A stretch of DNA of 64,000 nt from Nonomuraea roseoviolacea subsp. carminata. Its GTDB lineage: Bacteria > Actinomycetota > Actinomycetes > Streptosporangiales > Streptosporangiaceae. The translations under genes were made by a program, and so were the position numbers. The notes under the pieces are model-generated. The model worked only from the letters and a program-made list of their open reading frames with translations, had not been told where the DNA came from and searched no databases. Below are positions 1 to 8,338 of this stretch, one piece after another (position 1 is the first letter of the stretch; every line of letters starts with the position of its first letter). The DNA lies in contig NZ_JAMZEC010000001.1 in NCBI RefSeq assembly GCF_024172185.1, positions 6,851,001-6,915,000 on the forward strand. The letters run 5' to 3'.

Positions 1-1
1 G

Positions 2-325
2 CACCACGAGGACCAGCTCGAACAGCTACGCGCCGCCGCCCGCGCCGTCCTCGGCGGCTCCCACAAGATCACCGACCTGGTCCGCCTCGCCGCCGACGAC
101 GGCCGTCTCAAGGAGCTTGACTGGTGGCACGCCAAGACCGTGTGCCCCCACCCCACCCGAGCCGTCTGCGTCCTGCTCCCCCTTCTCCAGGTCGGTCTGC
201 GCCGTCAGGGGTACGTCCACCACGACCCCGTACGGCAGCGACTCCTGACCGGCCCCGAAGGGGACAAGGTGGACGTGGTACAACTGGCCGGGAAGATCGC
301 CGCAGAGCTTCGCGAAGGGGGCGAC
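2..325 (+). other. Open frame entering from the left edge, unresolved
   Basis: An open frame without a stop runs from the first bases straight into the methyltransferase at 326, in the same frame. The translated text is polar and helical at first, with a Trp-Trp-His stretch near base 120 and then a Cys-Pro-His segment. It contains several codons rare elsewhere in the window (CTA, CTT, GTA, CAA). It could be the C-terminal part of an upstream gene fused in frame to the methyltransferase, an N-terminal extension, or non-coding. I do not recognise a family. Bases to the left would be needed to decide. Confidence 0.3.
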
Positions 326-994
326 ATGGCCCGACATGACCCCGACGAGGACGCCCGCCGCCTCGCCGCGGAGTCGCTGGCCGGTGGCGACGCGACCGGG
401 TGGTTCGAGCGCCTGTACGCCGGGTCGGCGGCGGGCGAGGCGGTCGTCCCCTGGGACTCCGGCGGCCCGCACCCGTTGCTCGTCGCCTGGACGGAGGGGC
501 ATGAGCCCGAGCGGCGCGACTCGCCGAAGGCGCTGGTCGTGGGCGCCGGGCTGGGGGACGACGCCGAGCACGTGGCCGCCCTCGGCTACGCCACGACGGC
601 GTTCGACGTCAGCGAGTCCGCCGTGCGCCTGGCCCAGGAGCGCTTCCCCGGCACGGCCGTCTCCTACCAGGTCGCCGACCTGTTCGACCCGCCCGCCGGG
701 TGGCGCCGCGCGTTCGACCTGGTCGTGGAGATCATGACGGTGCAGGCGCTGCCCGAGCCGCTGCACCAGGACGCCATCGAACGGATCGCCTCCTTCGTCC
801 GGCCCGGCGGCACGCTGCTGGTCATCGCCTCCGGCCGGGACGAGGGCGATCCCGCGGGGGCGCCCCCGTGGCCGCTGACCCGGGCGGAGGTCACGGCGTT
901 CGCGGTCGGCGGGCTCGGGGTGGGCGAGATCGAGGACCTGCGCGAGCCGGGCCGCCGCCGCTGGCGCGCCACCTTCCACCGCCTCACGAGCTAG
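326..994 (+). CDS. Class I SAM-dependent methyltransferase (thiopurine-methyltransferase-like fold)
   Basis: A 222-residue cytosolic methyltransferase; substrate unknown. The SAM-binding motif I is the glycine-rich segment LVVGAGLGDD near residues 70-80, followed by the acidic loop FDVSESAV (motif II) and a VADLF motif III. The N-terminal GWFERLYAG...VVPWD segment and the PPWPLTRAEV segment near the C-terminus fit small TPMT-like methyltransferases of actinomycetes. I chose ATG 326 because family members start about here and a GAAGGGGG ribosome site precedes it by a few bases; the frame itself is open further upstream. It is convergent with the ROK regulator, and the two genes overlap by 4 bases. 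Confidence 0.8.
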   Translation: MARHDPDEDARRLAAESLAGGDATGWFERLYAGSAAGEAVVPWDSGGPHPLLVAWTEGHEPERRDSPKALVVGAGLGDDAEHVAALGYATTAFDVSESAVRLAQERFPGTAVSYQVADLFDPPAGWRRAFDLVVEIMTVQALPEPLHQDAIERIASFVRPGGTLLVIASGRDEGDPAGAPPWPLTRAEVTAFAVGGLGVGEIEDLREPGRRRWRATFHRLTS

Positions 995-2127
995 GCGAGG
1001 ACGGCGTCCAGCAGCAGGGAGCCCGCTCCCAGCAGGGCGGCGTCCCGGCCGGCCCGCGCCGGCGCGATCTCCAGGTCGCGCGTGGCCAGCGGCAGGCACC
1101 GCTCGTAGACCGCGGCCCGGATCGAGGTGATGAGCGGTTCGGCCGCCGAGAGGCTGCCGCCGACGGCCACCACGTCGGGGTTGAAGAAGTTCACGAGCAC
1201 GGTGAGCACCTCGCCGATGCGGCGCCCGGCGGTGCGGACCATGCTGGTCGCCTCCGGCACGGCGTCGTTGACCAGGTCGACGACGTCGGAGGTGTGCCGC
1301 ACCGCGACGCCCGCGTCGGCCAGCGCGGCGATGAGGGCGGCGCCGCTGGCGTACGCCTCCAGGCAGTCGTGGTGGCCGCAGGCGCAGATCACGGAGGAGT
1401 CGGAGCTGACCCGCACGTGGCTGATGTCGCCGGCCGCGCCCCGGCCGCGGTGCAGGCGGCCGTCGACGATGGCGCCGCACCCTATGCCGGTGCCCACCTT
1501 GAGCACCATGAGGTTCTCGCGGCCCGGCCAGGAGCGGGCCTCGCCGGCGGCCATGAGGTTGGCGTCGTTCTCGACCAGGACGGGCAGGTCGTAGCGGGCG
1601 CGCAGGTGGTCGGCGACGGGGAAGTCGTTCCAGCCGGGCATGCGCGAGGGCGTCACCACGCGTAACGTCGCCGGGTCCACGGGGCCGGGCACGCCGGTCC
1701 CGACGCCGCGCAGCGGCACCGACGGCGGCACCCGCTCGGCCAGCAGCCGGTCGAACGCGTCCGCCAGCAGGTCGAGCGTCGCCTCCGGCCCCTCGGTGAT
1801 CTCGCACGGGACCTCCTCGACGACCAGCGGGGCGCCGCTGAGGTCGAGCAGCCCGAGCCGGGCGTGGTGGGCGCCGAGGTCGGCGACCGCGAGCACGCCG
1901 GCCGTCGGCGACAGGCACAGGCGGCGCGGCCTGCGTCCGCCGCGCGAGGTGCCGGAGCCCTCCTCGACCAGCAGTCCGGCTTCGATGAGCTCCTCCACGC
2001 GCAGCGACACGCTGGACGCCGCGAGGCCCGACATCCGGGCCAGGCCGGCGCGAGACTCGGCCGCGCCGGTGGCGACGAGCCGTAACAGGTCCCCCTGAGC
2101 CCCCTGTACGGGCAGCCGCTGCTTCAT
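991..2127 (-). CDS. ROK-family transcriptional regulator
   Basis: A 378-residue repressor/activator of the NagC/Mlc/XylR type. An N-terminal winged helix (about residues 10-60, AGLARMSGLAASSVSLRVEEL) precedes a ROK sugar-kinase-like domain with the GTGIGCGAIVDG phosphate loop, the GAAGDISHV motif and a complete zinc motif (Cys248, Cys250, Cys255 in CACGHHDC). The ATG at 2127 starts just before the helix-turn-helix; a TTG at 2163 would add 12 residues. It is divergent from the amino-acid ABC/asparaginase operon and is the obvious candidate regulator. ROK regulators usually sense sugars, so the amino-acid context is unusual. The effector cannot be read from the sequence. Confidence 0.88.
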   Translation of the reverse strand: MKQRLPVQGAQGDLLRLVATGAAESRAGLARMSGLAASSVSLRVEELIEAGLLVEEGSGTSRGGRRPRRLCLSPTAGVLAVADLGAHHARLGLLDLSGAPLVVEEVPCEITEGPEATLDLLADAFDRLLAERVPPSVPLRGVGTGVPGPVDPATLRVVTPSRMPGWNDFPVADHLRARYDLPVLVENDANLMAAGEARSWPGRENLMVLKVGTGIGCGAIVDGRLHRGRGAAGDISHVRVSSDSSVICACGHHDCLEAYASGAALIAALADAGVAVRHTSDVVDLVNDAVPEATSMVRTAGRRIGEVLTVLVNFFNPDVVAVGGSLSAAEPLITSIRAAVYERCLPLATRDLEIAPARAGRDAALLGAGSLLLDAVLA

Positions 2128-2167
2128 GGGAGATGCATACCATCGATCTACTTCCGCCAGCAACGTG

Positions 2168-2220
2168 TTGACTTCGTACGAAATCCACCATTACGGTCCC
2201 CTTTATCTTCGACATCGAAG
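2168..2220 (+). promoter_or_regulatory. Divergent control region with TTCG-type inverted repeats
   Basis: TTGACT at 2168-2173 is a possible -35 box for the ABC operon. TTCGTACGAA (2173-2182) overlaps it, and CTTCGA-CA-TCGAAG (2207-2220) lies just upstream of the ribosome site GAAGGAAG. Both palindromes have TTCG/CGAA arms, so they may be two operators for the divergent ROK protein. Function is inferred from position only. Confidence 0.5.
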
Positions 2221-2233
2221 GAAGTGGACGCTC

Positions 2234-3148
2234 ATGAAGAAGATGCTCGCTGTGCTGGCCGTCTCCGTGTTAGGCCTGACGGCCTGCGGCGAGACGAGCA
2301 ACACCGCCGTGCCCGCCGTGCCCGGCGAGTCGAAGGCCGCGACCGACGTGCTGGCGAACGCCCCCGTCGCCGAGGCGGCCGCGATCCTCCCCGGCTCGAC
2401 CATGGAGAAGATCAAGAAGCGCGGCGAGCTCCTCGTGGGCGGTTCGCTCGACGCCCCGCTCCTGTCCCAGCAGAACCCCGCCACGGGACAGGTCGAGGGC
2501 TTCGACGCGGACCTGGGCAAGGCGCTGGCGAAGTACATCCTCGGCGAGCCGAAGGTCAAGATCGTCAACTCGGCGTCGGAGACCCGGGAGGCGCTGCTGG
2601 CCAACGGCACCGTGGACGTCGTCTTCCAGACGTACACGATCACCGAGGAGCGCGCCAAGCAGGTCGCGTTCGCCGGCCCGTACTACACCTCGGGCCTGAC
2701 GATCGCCGTGAAGAAGGGCACGTCCGGCATCACCAAGCCGGAGGACCTGAACGGCAAGAAGGTGCTCGCGGGCGCCAACACCCCGGCCATCCCCGCGATC
2801 AAGAAGCTCGCCCCCCAGGCCGAGATCATCACCTTCGGCAGCGACCCCGAGTGCGTGCAGGCCCTCAAGCAGGACCGCGGCGTCGCCTACGTCCAGGACG
2901 AGACCCTGCTCATCGCCGACGCCAAGAAGGACCCCTCCCTCCAGATCGTCACCAAGCCCTTCACCGTCGACCCGTACGGCATCGGGCTCAAGCACGGCGA
3001 CGACCAGATGAAGACGTTCGTCAACGACTGGCTCGGCAAGATCCAGGGCAACGGCGTCTGGCAGGGCATCTGGAAGAACTCCATCGGCACCGTCGTCACC
3101 GGCGACGCGCCCCAGCCGCCCAAGATCGGCTCCGTCCCGGGATCCTGA
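2234..3148 (+). CDS. Polar amino-acid ABC transporter substrate-binding lipoprotein
   Basis: A 304-residue extracytoplasmic binding protein of the glutamine/HisJ type (PF00497). A lipoprotein signal peptide ends in the lipobox LTAC with Cys18. The mature part has the family segments KIKKRGELLVGG, GFDADLGKALAKYI, a TITEERAKQVAFAGPYY motif and the KPEDLNGKKVL hinge. ATG 2234 is chosen for the signal peptide and the GAAGGAAG ribosome site; the longer open frame upstream is promoter sequence. It is followed with a 1-base stop-start overlap by the first permease. The asparaginase at the end of the operon suggests asparagine or glutamine as ligand, by inference. Confidence 0.88.
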   Translation: MKKMLAVLAVSVLGLTACGETSNTAVPAVPGESKAATDVLANAPVAEAAAILPGSTMEKIKKRGELLVGGSLDAPLLSQQNPATGQVEGFDADLGKALAKYILGEPKVKIVNSASETREALLANGTVDVVFQTYTITEERAKQVAFAGPYYTSGLTIAVKKGTSGITKPEDLNGKKVLAGANTPAIPAIKKLAPQAEIITFGSDPECVQALKQDRGVAYVQDETLLIADAKKDPSLQIVTKPFTVDPYGIGLKHGDDQMKTFVNDWLGKIQGNGVWQGIWKNSIGTVVTGDAPQPPKIGSVPGS

Positions 3149-3792
3149 TGTCCGTCATCCTCGACCACCTGCCCGAGCTCTGGCAGGGCCTGGTCGTCAC
3201 GCTCCAGCTCACCGCCGCGTCCTTCCTCGGCGCGGCGGTGCTGGGCGTGGTCGTCACCGCCCTGCGCGTGAGCCCCGTACGCGTGCTGCGCGCCATCGGC
3301 ACCGCGTACGTGGAGACGTTCCAGAACCTGCCGCTGCTGGTGCTGCTCGTCCTCGCGGTCTTCGGCCTGCCCGAGATCGGCATCCAGGCCGACCTGCTCG
3401 TGACGGCGATCGTGGTCATCGCGGTGTACGAGGCCGCCTACATCGGCGAGGCGCTGCGCTCCGGCGTCAACGCCGTCTCCAAGGGGCAGGGCGAGGCGGC
3501 GCGGGCCATCGGGCTGACCTTCACCCAGTCGCTGCGGCACGTGATCCTGCCGCAGGCGCTGCGCACGGTCGTCCAGCCGCTCGGCAACATCTTCATCGCC
3601 CTGACCATGAACACCGCCCTGGCCGGCGCGGTCGGCGTCATCGACCTCACCGCCGCCGCCAACCGGGTGAACCTGGTCGAGGCGCAGCCCATCCCCATCT
3701 TCGTCGGCGCCGGGCTCGCGTACGCGCTGCTCGCCGCCTGCGCCGGCTTCGTGACCGGCCGCCTGGAGAAGAAGCTGGTGATCCTCAGATGA
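3148..3792 (+). CDS. Amino-acid ABC transporter permease (HisM/GlnP family)
   Basis: A 214-residue inner-membrane permease with about five hydrophobic segments. The cytoplasmic EAA loop (EAARAIG, residues 116-122, then HVILPQALR) couples permeases to the ATPase. The ATG at 3148 overlaps the binding-protein stop (TGATG), so translation is coupled. It forms a pair with the next permease. No ATP-binding subunit is encoded in the operon, so an ATPase must be shared from elsewhere. Confidence 0.88.
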   Translation: MSVILDHLPELWQGLVVTLQLTAASFLGAAVLGVVVTALRVSPVRVLRAIGTAYVETFQNLPLLVLLVLAVFGLPEIGIQADLLVTAIVVIAVYEAAYIGEALRSGVNAVSKGQGEAARAIGLTFTQSLRHVILPQALRTVVQPLGNIFIALTMNTALAGAVGVIDLTAAANRVNLVEAQPIPIFVGAGLAYALLAACAGFVTGRLEKKLVILR

Positions 3793-4607
3793 GCACCATG
3801 CTCTTCGACGAGCCGGGGCCGCGCGCCCGGCGGCGCATGCGCGTCGCCACCGTGCTCGGCGCGCTGGCCACCGTGGCGCTCGCCGTGCTCGCCGTGCGGC
3901 AGTTCGCCGCCAACGGCCAGCTCGACGCCGCCCGCTGGCAGCCGTACGCGACCTGGCCCATGTGGCGCTACCTGCTGACCGGCCTCGGCTCGACCGCGCT
4001 GGCCGCGGTGGTGTCCGCGGCACTCGCCATGGCGTTCGGCCTGGCACTGGGGCTCGGGCGCCTGTCGCCGCGACGGTGGGCGCGCGTGCCCGCCGCCGGC
4101 TACGTCGAGGTGGTGCGGACGGTCCCGGCGCTGCTGCTGGTGTACGTGGTGCTGTTCGCGCTGCCCCGGTACGGCCTCGACCTGCCGCTGTTCTGGAAGC
4201 TGGTCGTGCCGCTGAGCGTGTCGCACGCGGCGTCGTTCGCCGAGATCTTCCGCGCCGGCATCCTGTCCGTCGAGCGCGGCCAGAGCGAGGCCGGCCTGGC
4301 CGTCGGGCTGACCCCGGGGCGCACCATGCGCCTCATCGTGCTGCCCCAGGCGGCCCGGCGGGTGCTGCCCTCGATCGTCAGCCAGTCGGTGGGCCTGCTC
4401 AAGGACACCTCGCTCGGCTTCGTCGTCAGCTACACCGAGCTGCTCTACAGCTCCAAGGTGCTGGCCAACTACAACGGCCTGCTCATCCAGACCTACATCG
4501 TGGTGGCCCTGGTCTACCTGGTGGTCAACATGTCGCTGTCCAAGCTCGCCCGCACGCTGGAGGCCCGCCGGCGCGCCGTCCTCAGGAGGAGAACCACCCG
4601 TGCCTGA
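3789..4607 (+). CDS. Amino-acid ABC transporter permease, second subunit
   Basis: A 272-residue HisM/GlnP-family permease. A cytoplasmic N-terminus rich in Arg precedes the first membrane helix. The EAA loop is present as SEAGLAVGLTPGRTMRLIVLPQA. It starts inside the stop region of the first permease (ATGA overlap) and runs 8 bases into the asparaginase gene, whose AGGAGG ribosome site lies in its last codons. Together with the binding protein it forms the membrane part of a polar amino-acid importer. Confidence 0.88.
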   Translation: MSTMLFDEPGPRARRRMRVATVLGALATVALAVLAVRQFAANGQLDAARWQPYATWPMWRYLLTGLGSTALAAVVSAALAMAFGLALGLGRLSPRRWARVPAAGYVEVVRTVPALLLVYVVLFALPRYGLDLPLFWKLVVPLSVSHAASFAEIFRAGILSVERGQSEAGLAVGLTPGRTMRLIVLPQAARRVLPSIVSQSVGLLKDTSLGFVVSYTELLYSSKVLANYNGLLIQTYIVVALVYLVVNMSLSKLARTLEARRRAVLRRRTTRA

Positions 4608-5571
4608 CCCCACCACGTCGAGCCACGCCGTCCTCGCCGAGGTCGTGCGCTCCGGCTTCACCGAGAGCGTCCACTACGGCAGCGCCGTCGGCCTGGACCC
4701 GTCGGGGCACGCCGAGGTCACGCTCGGCCCCGTGGACGCCCCGGTGCTGCCCCGCTCCTCCACCAAGCCGTTCCAGGCGCTGGCCTGCCTCACGGCCGGC
4801 GCCGCGCTGGCCGGCCCGCGCCTGGCCATCGCCGCGGGCAGCCACACCGGCGAGGACTTCCACGTACGCGTGGCGGGCGAGATCCTGGCCGACTACGGCC
4901 TCGGCTTCGACGCCCTGGCCTGCCCGCCCTCCTGGCCGGAGGACCAGGCCACCGCGCACGCGCTCGTCCGGCAGGGCCTCGGCCCCACCCGCGAGCGCAT
5001 GAACTGCTCCGGCAAGCACGCCGCCATGCTGGCCGCCGCGGTCGCCAACGACTGGGACGTGCCGACGTACCTGTCCGCCGACCACCCGCTCCAGCAGCGG
5101 GTCCGCTCGGTCACCGAGGAGCTGGCGGGGGAGAAGGCCGCGCACGTGGCCGTGGACGGCTGCGGCGCGCCGCTGTTCGGGCTGTCGCTGACCGGCCTCG
5201 CGCGGGCCGTGCGCGCCCTCGTGACGGCCGCGCCGGGCAGCGGGCCGCGCCAGGTCGCCGACGCCATGCGCACCCATCCCGAGTACGTCGGCGGCACCGG
5301 GCACCAGAACACCGAGCTGATGCGCGCCCTGCCCGGCGCCCTGGTCAAGGGCGGCGCCGAGGGCGTGCTGGTCGTGGCGCTCGGCTCCGGGCACGCGGTG
5401 GCCGTGAAGGTCATCGACGGCAGCCCGCGCGCCACCACGGCCGTCGCCCTGGCCGTCCTGCGCCGCATGGGGGTGGACGTGTCGGGCGCCGAGGAGTTCG
5501 AACGCGTGGACGTGCTGGGCGGCGGCGTCCCGGTGGGACGGATCGTCACGCCCCTCCGCAGCCCTCGGTGA
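4600..5571 (+). CDS. Asparaginase II-family protein (PF06089)
   Basis: A 323-residue protein with the hallmarks of the actinobacterial/rhizobial asparaginase II family: an SSTKPFQ segment near the N-terminus, GSHTGED, MNCSGKHAAML and a VDGCGAPLFGLSL block. It should hydrolyse L-asparagine to aspartate and ammonia. It lacks an export signal, so it acts in the cytosol after uptake. GTG 4600 follows a strong AGGAGG site and overlaps the upstream permease gene, making it the last gene of the ABC operon. Its 3' end overlaps the convergent LCP gene by 26 bases. Confidence 0.85.
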   Translation: MPDPTTSSHAVLAEVVRSGFTESVHYGSAVGLDPSGHAEVTLGPVDAPVLPRSSTKPFQALACLTAGAALAGPRLAIAAGSHTGEDFHVRVAGEILADYGLGFDALACPPSWPEDQATAHALVRQGLGPTRERMNCSGKHAAMLAAAVANDWDVPTYLSADHPLQQRVRSVTEELAGEKAAHVAVDGCGAPLFGLSLTGLARAVRALVTAAPGSGPRQVADAMRTHPEYVGGTGHQNTELMRALPGALVKGGAEGVLVVALGSGHAVAVKVIDGSPRATTAVALAVLRRMGVDVSGAEEFERVDVLGGGVPVGRIVTPLRSPR

Positions 5572-7075
5572 GCGACTTGGCCGGGGTGTCGGACGTCTTG
5601 GCCTTCGGGGTCCTGCGCGGCCCCGGCGTGCCCGTCTCGGCCGACGGCGTCGCCTCAGGTGCGCCCGTCTCCGCCGACGGGGTCGCCTGAGGCGTGGCCG
5701 CCGTGGCGGAGGCGGTCGGCGCGAGCGTGGCGCTCGCGACCGCGCCGGCCGGGACGCTCCGCGTGGACGCGTGGATCGCGTCGCGGGTGACCTGGCGGAT
5801 CTTCTCCCAGTCGGGGTAGCCGGTGTTGATCAGCGGGGGCACGAACTGGACGCTCGTCACCTTCGCGCCCTTGACCTTCAGCGCCAGCGGCACCAGGTCC
5901 TTGAGCATCGGCCGCGGGATGTCGGTGCGGATCAGCTCCTTGGTGGCCAGCGCGATGCGGCGGAAGCGGATCAGCACGGTCGCCGGGTCGGCCTGGTCCA
6001 GCAGCGCCCCGATCACGCAGCGCTGGCGGCGCATCCGGGTGAAGTCGTCGCTGTAGGTGCGCGAGCGGGCGTACCACATGGCGTCGGCGCCCTTCAGCCT
6101 CCGCGTGCCCGCCTTGACCAGGCCCTCGTTGTACTTGCCGAACACCACGTCCTGCTCGACGTGGATCCGCACGCCGCCGATCGCGTCGATCAGCCGGGCG
6201 AAGCCCCACATGTTGACCAGCGCGTACCAGTCGATCTTGAGGCCGAGGGTGTAGCCGATGGTGTCCATCAGCACCCCGGGGCCCTGGTGCTGCTTCCCGC
6301 CGAAGATCTCGGGGTGGGCGTCGGCGTACTCCCACACGCTGTTGAGCAGGTCGCTGCGCCCGCCGCCGGGGTCGGGCGGCAGCCGGAAGCCGTCCGGGAA
6401 GTGCTGGGCCATCGGCGTGCCGGGCCGGAACCGGACGTCCTCCAGGTTGCGGGGCAGGCTGATGAGCACGGTGTTGCCGGTCTTCACATCGACGCTGGCC
6501 ACGTTCATGCTGTCGGTGCGCACGCCGATCCGGTTGTCGTCGGCGTCGCCGCCGAGCAGCAGGATGTTGACCCGCTCGCGGCCCGCCCACGGGTCCTGCG
6601 GCCGGGACGACCCCTGCGCCACGGGCTGCGGGGTCTCGGGCGCGGTGAAGATGCCGTCGATGGCCTGCCGTGAGGTCCACACGTACTGCGCGGTCAGCCC
6701 GAACGGGAGCACCACCAGCACCGCCATCAGCCCCGCGAGCGTGCCGGTGAGGATCTGCCCGGCCTGGGGGAGGCCGCCGGGCCGCAGCACGACGAACGAG
6801 TGGACGATCAGGGCGAACCAGGCCACGCCCAGCACCGCCGCGGCGGAGGTGATCGACACGAGCCAGGAGTCCTCGGCGACCACGTTGCCGAGGAGGTTGT
6901 CGGTGGTCAGCACCAGGGCGAGGAGCCCCAGCAGCAGCGCCACGTACAGGCTGAGCAGCACGAGCCCGGTCCTGCGCCACCCGGCCCGCAGGTGCGCCGC
7001 GCCGGGCGCGAGCGCCGACAGCGCGAGCCAGCCGAGGACACCCCTGGCGCTCACCGGTTTCGTTGCCTGCCCCAC
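5546..7075 (-). CDS. LytR-CpsA-Psr (LCP) family cell-wall ligase
   Basis: A 509-residue membrane protein. Four N-terminal hydrophobic segments (about residues 10-120) lead to an extracellular LCP domain beginning near residue 168 with VNILLLGGDADDNRIGVRTD. This is followed by the SLPRNLEDVRF, GGVRIHVEQDV and WYARSRTYSDDFTRMRRQR motifs that carry the conserved acidic and Arg residues. LCP enzymes transfer lipid-linked glycopolymers to peptidoglycan. The C-terminal tail (from about residue 450) is Ala/Thr/Pro-rich with a repeated PSAETG motif and is probably a flexible wall-spanning extension. The GTG start at 7075 has GGGGA-like sequences upstream. Confidence 0.87.
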   Translation of the reverse strand: MGQATKPVSARGVLGWLALSALAPGAAHLRAGWRRTGLVLLSLYVALLLGLLALVLTTDNLLGNVVAEDSWLVSITSAAAVLGVAWFALIVHSFVVLRPGGLPQAGQILTGTLAGLMAVLVVLPFGLTAQYVWTSRQAIDGIFTAPETPQPVAQGSSRPQDPWAGRERVNILLLGGDADDNRIGVRTDSMNVASVDVKTGNTVLISLPRNLEDVRFRPGTPMAQHFPDGFRLPPDPGGGRSDLLNSVWEYADAHPEIFGGKQHQGPGVLMDTIGYTLGLKIDWYALVNMWGFARLIDAIGGVRIHVEQDVVFGKYNEGLVKAGTRRLKGADAMWYARSRTYSDDFTRMRRQRCVIGALLDQADPATVLIRFRRIALATKELIRTDIPRPMLKDLVPLALKVKGAKVTSVQFVPPLINTGYPDWEKIRQVTRDAIHASTRSVPAGAVASATLAPTASATAATPQATPSAETGAPEATPSAETGTPGPRRTPKAKTSDTPAKSLTEGCGGA

Positions 7076-7339
7076 GCCATCCCCGTTCCCCGTGAACCAC
7101 TTCGTAGGCCGAATCGAGGCGGCAGCCTACGCGTCCAATGCGAAATCTCTCGTTATGCCGGAGTGAACATCAACAGCCGATTCGCCGTCGGGCTCGGCCG
7201 CGCGGCGGCCCGCCTGACGCGGATGACCGCTCTGCCGGATATTGAAGCGCCCCGCCGGGTCCCGCGTCCCCATCTTCGCCAGGACCGGAGGGTCCGCCCG
7301 GGATGCCCACCAATGCGGCGAAACCCTATGGTGTCTCTT

Positions 7340-8338
7340 ATGTACGAGATCACCGTTCTGCCGATGAAGCCCGACTTCGAGGGCGAGGTCGTCGCCACGC
7401 TCGTCTCCCGGCGCACGGGCTCCCGGCGGGCGGTGCTCTACCTGCACGGGTTCACCGACTACTTCTTCCAGGACCACCTGGCCGAGCACTACATCGGCCG
7501 CGGCATCGACTTCTACGCCCTCGACCTGCGCAAGTACGGCCGCTCCCTGCTGCCCCACCAGACCAGGGGCCTGGTCAGGAGCGTCACCGAGTACTTCCCC
7601 GAGATCGACGAGGCCGTCCGCCTCATCGGCCGCGACCACGACGAGGTGACGATCAACGCCCACTCCACCGGCGGGCTCGTCGCGTCGCTGTGGGCCGACC
7701 GGGTCCGCGGCCGCGGTCTCGTGCGCGGGCTCGTCCTCAACAGCCCGTTCTTCGACCTCAACGTGCCCACCCCGCTCCGCGTGGCCGCCGACCTGCTCAA
7801 GACGCCGCTCTCGTACACCAGCAGGGCGCTGCCGCTGCCCCCCAGCACCGTGTACGGCCGCACCCTGCACCGCTCCGAGGGCGGCGAGTGGGACTACGAC
7901 CTGGAGCTGAAGCCGCTCGGCGGCTTCGCCGTGCACGCCATGTGGCTGGCCGCGATCCGCCGCGCCCAGCGCCGCCTGCACGCCGGGCTCGCCGTGGACG
8001 TGCCCGTGCTCGTGCTCGCCTCGTCCCGGGGGCTGCGGGTGCGCGACTTCGTCCCCGAGGCCAGGTCGGCCGACGTCGTCCTCGACCCCGAGCACATCGC
8101 CCGCTGGTCCACCTGCGTGGGCCCGCACGTCACGTGCGTGCGCGTGCCCGACGGCGTCCACGACCTGGTGCTGTCGGCCGAGCCGGTGCGCAGGCGCGTG
8201 TTCGCCGAGATCGACCGCTGGATGGACGCGTACGTCACCGCGGACCTCCCGGACGCCGACCAGGGCCCGGACGCCGACCAGAGCCCGGACGCCGACCAGA
8301 GCTCGGACGTCTACCAGGGGAACGCGAACAGGCCGTAA
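7340..8338 (+). CDS. Alpha/beta hydrolase (serine lipase/esterase type)
   Basis: A 332-residue cytosolic hydrolase. LYLHGFTDYFFQ carries the oxyanion HG motif, AHSTGG holds the nucleophile Ser109, and DGVHDLVLS holds the likely catalytic His274. The YALDLRKYGRS segment resembles monoacylglycerol-lipase-like esterases. Substrate is unknown. ATG 7340 starts near the usual N-terminus; an in-frame ATG at 7328 would add four residues, and no good ribosome site helps to choose. The last 25 residues are an acidic repeat (DADQxxP units, 24 bp each). The 3' end overlaps the convergent hydrolase gene by 28 bases. Confidence 0.85.
   Translation: MYEITVLPMKPDFEGEVVATLVSRRTGSRRAVLYLHGFTDYFFQDHLAEHYIGRGIDFYALDLRKYGRSLLPHQTRGLVRSVTEYFPEIDEAVRLIGRDHDEVTINAHSTGGLVASLWADRVRGRGLVRGLVLNSPFFDLNVPTPLRVAADLLKTPLSYTSRALPLPPSTVYGRTLHRSEGGEWDYDLELKPLGGFAVHAMWLAAIRRAQRRLHAGLAVDVPVLVLASSRGLRVRDFVPEARSADVVLDPEHIARWSTCVGPHVTCVRVPDGVHDLVLSAEPVRRRVFAEIDRWMDAYVTADLPDADQGPDADQSPDADQSSDVYQGNANRP

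Noticed and set aside
2126..2233. Longer start for the amino-acid binding protein
   Set aside because: The extension covers promoter palindromes, and a lipoprotein signal peptide with a ribosome site begins at 2234.
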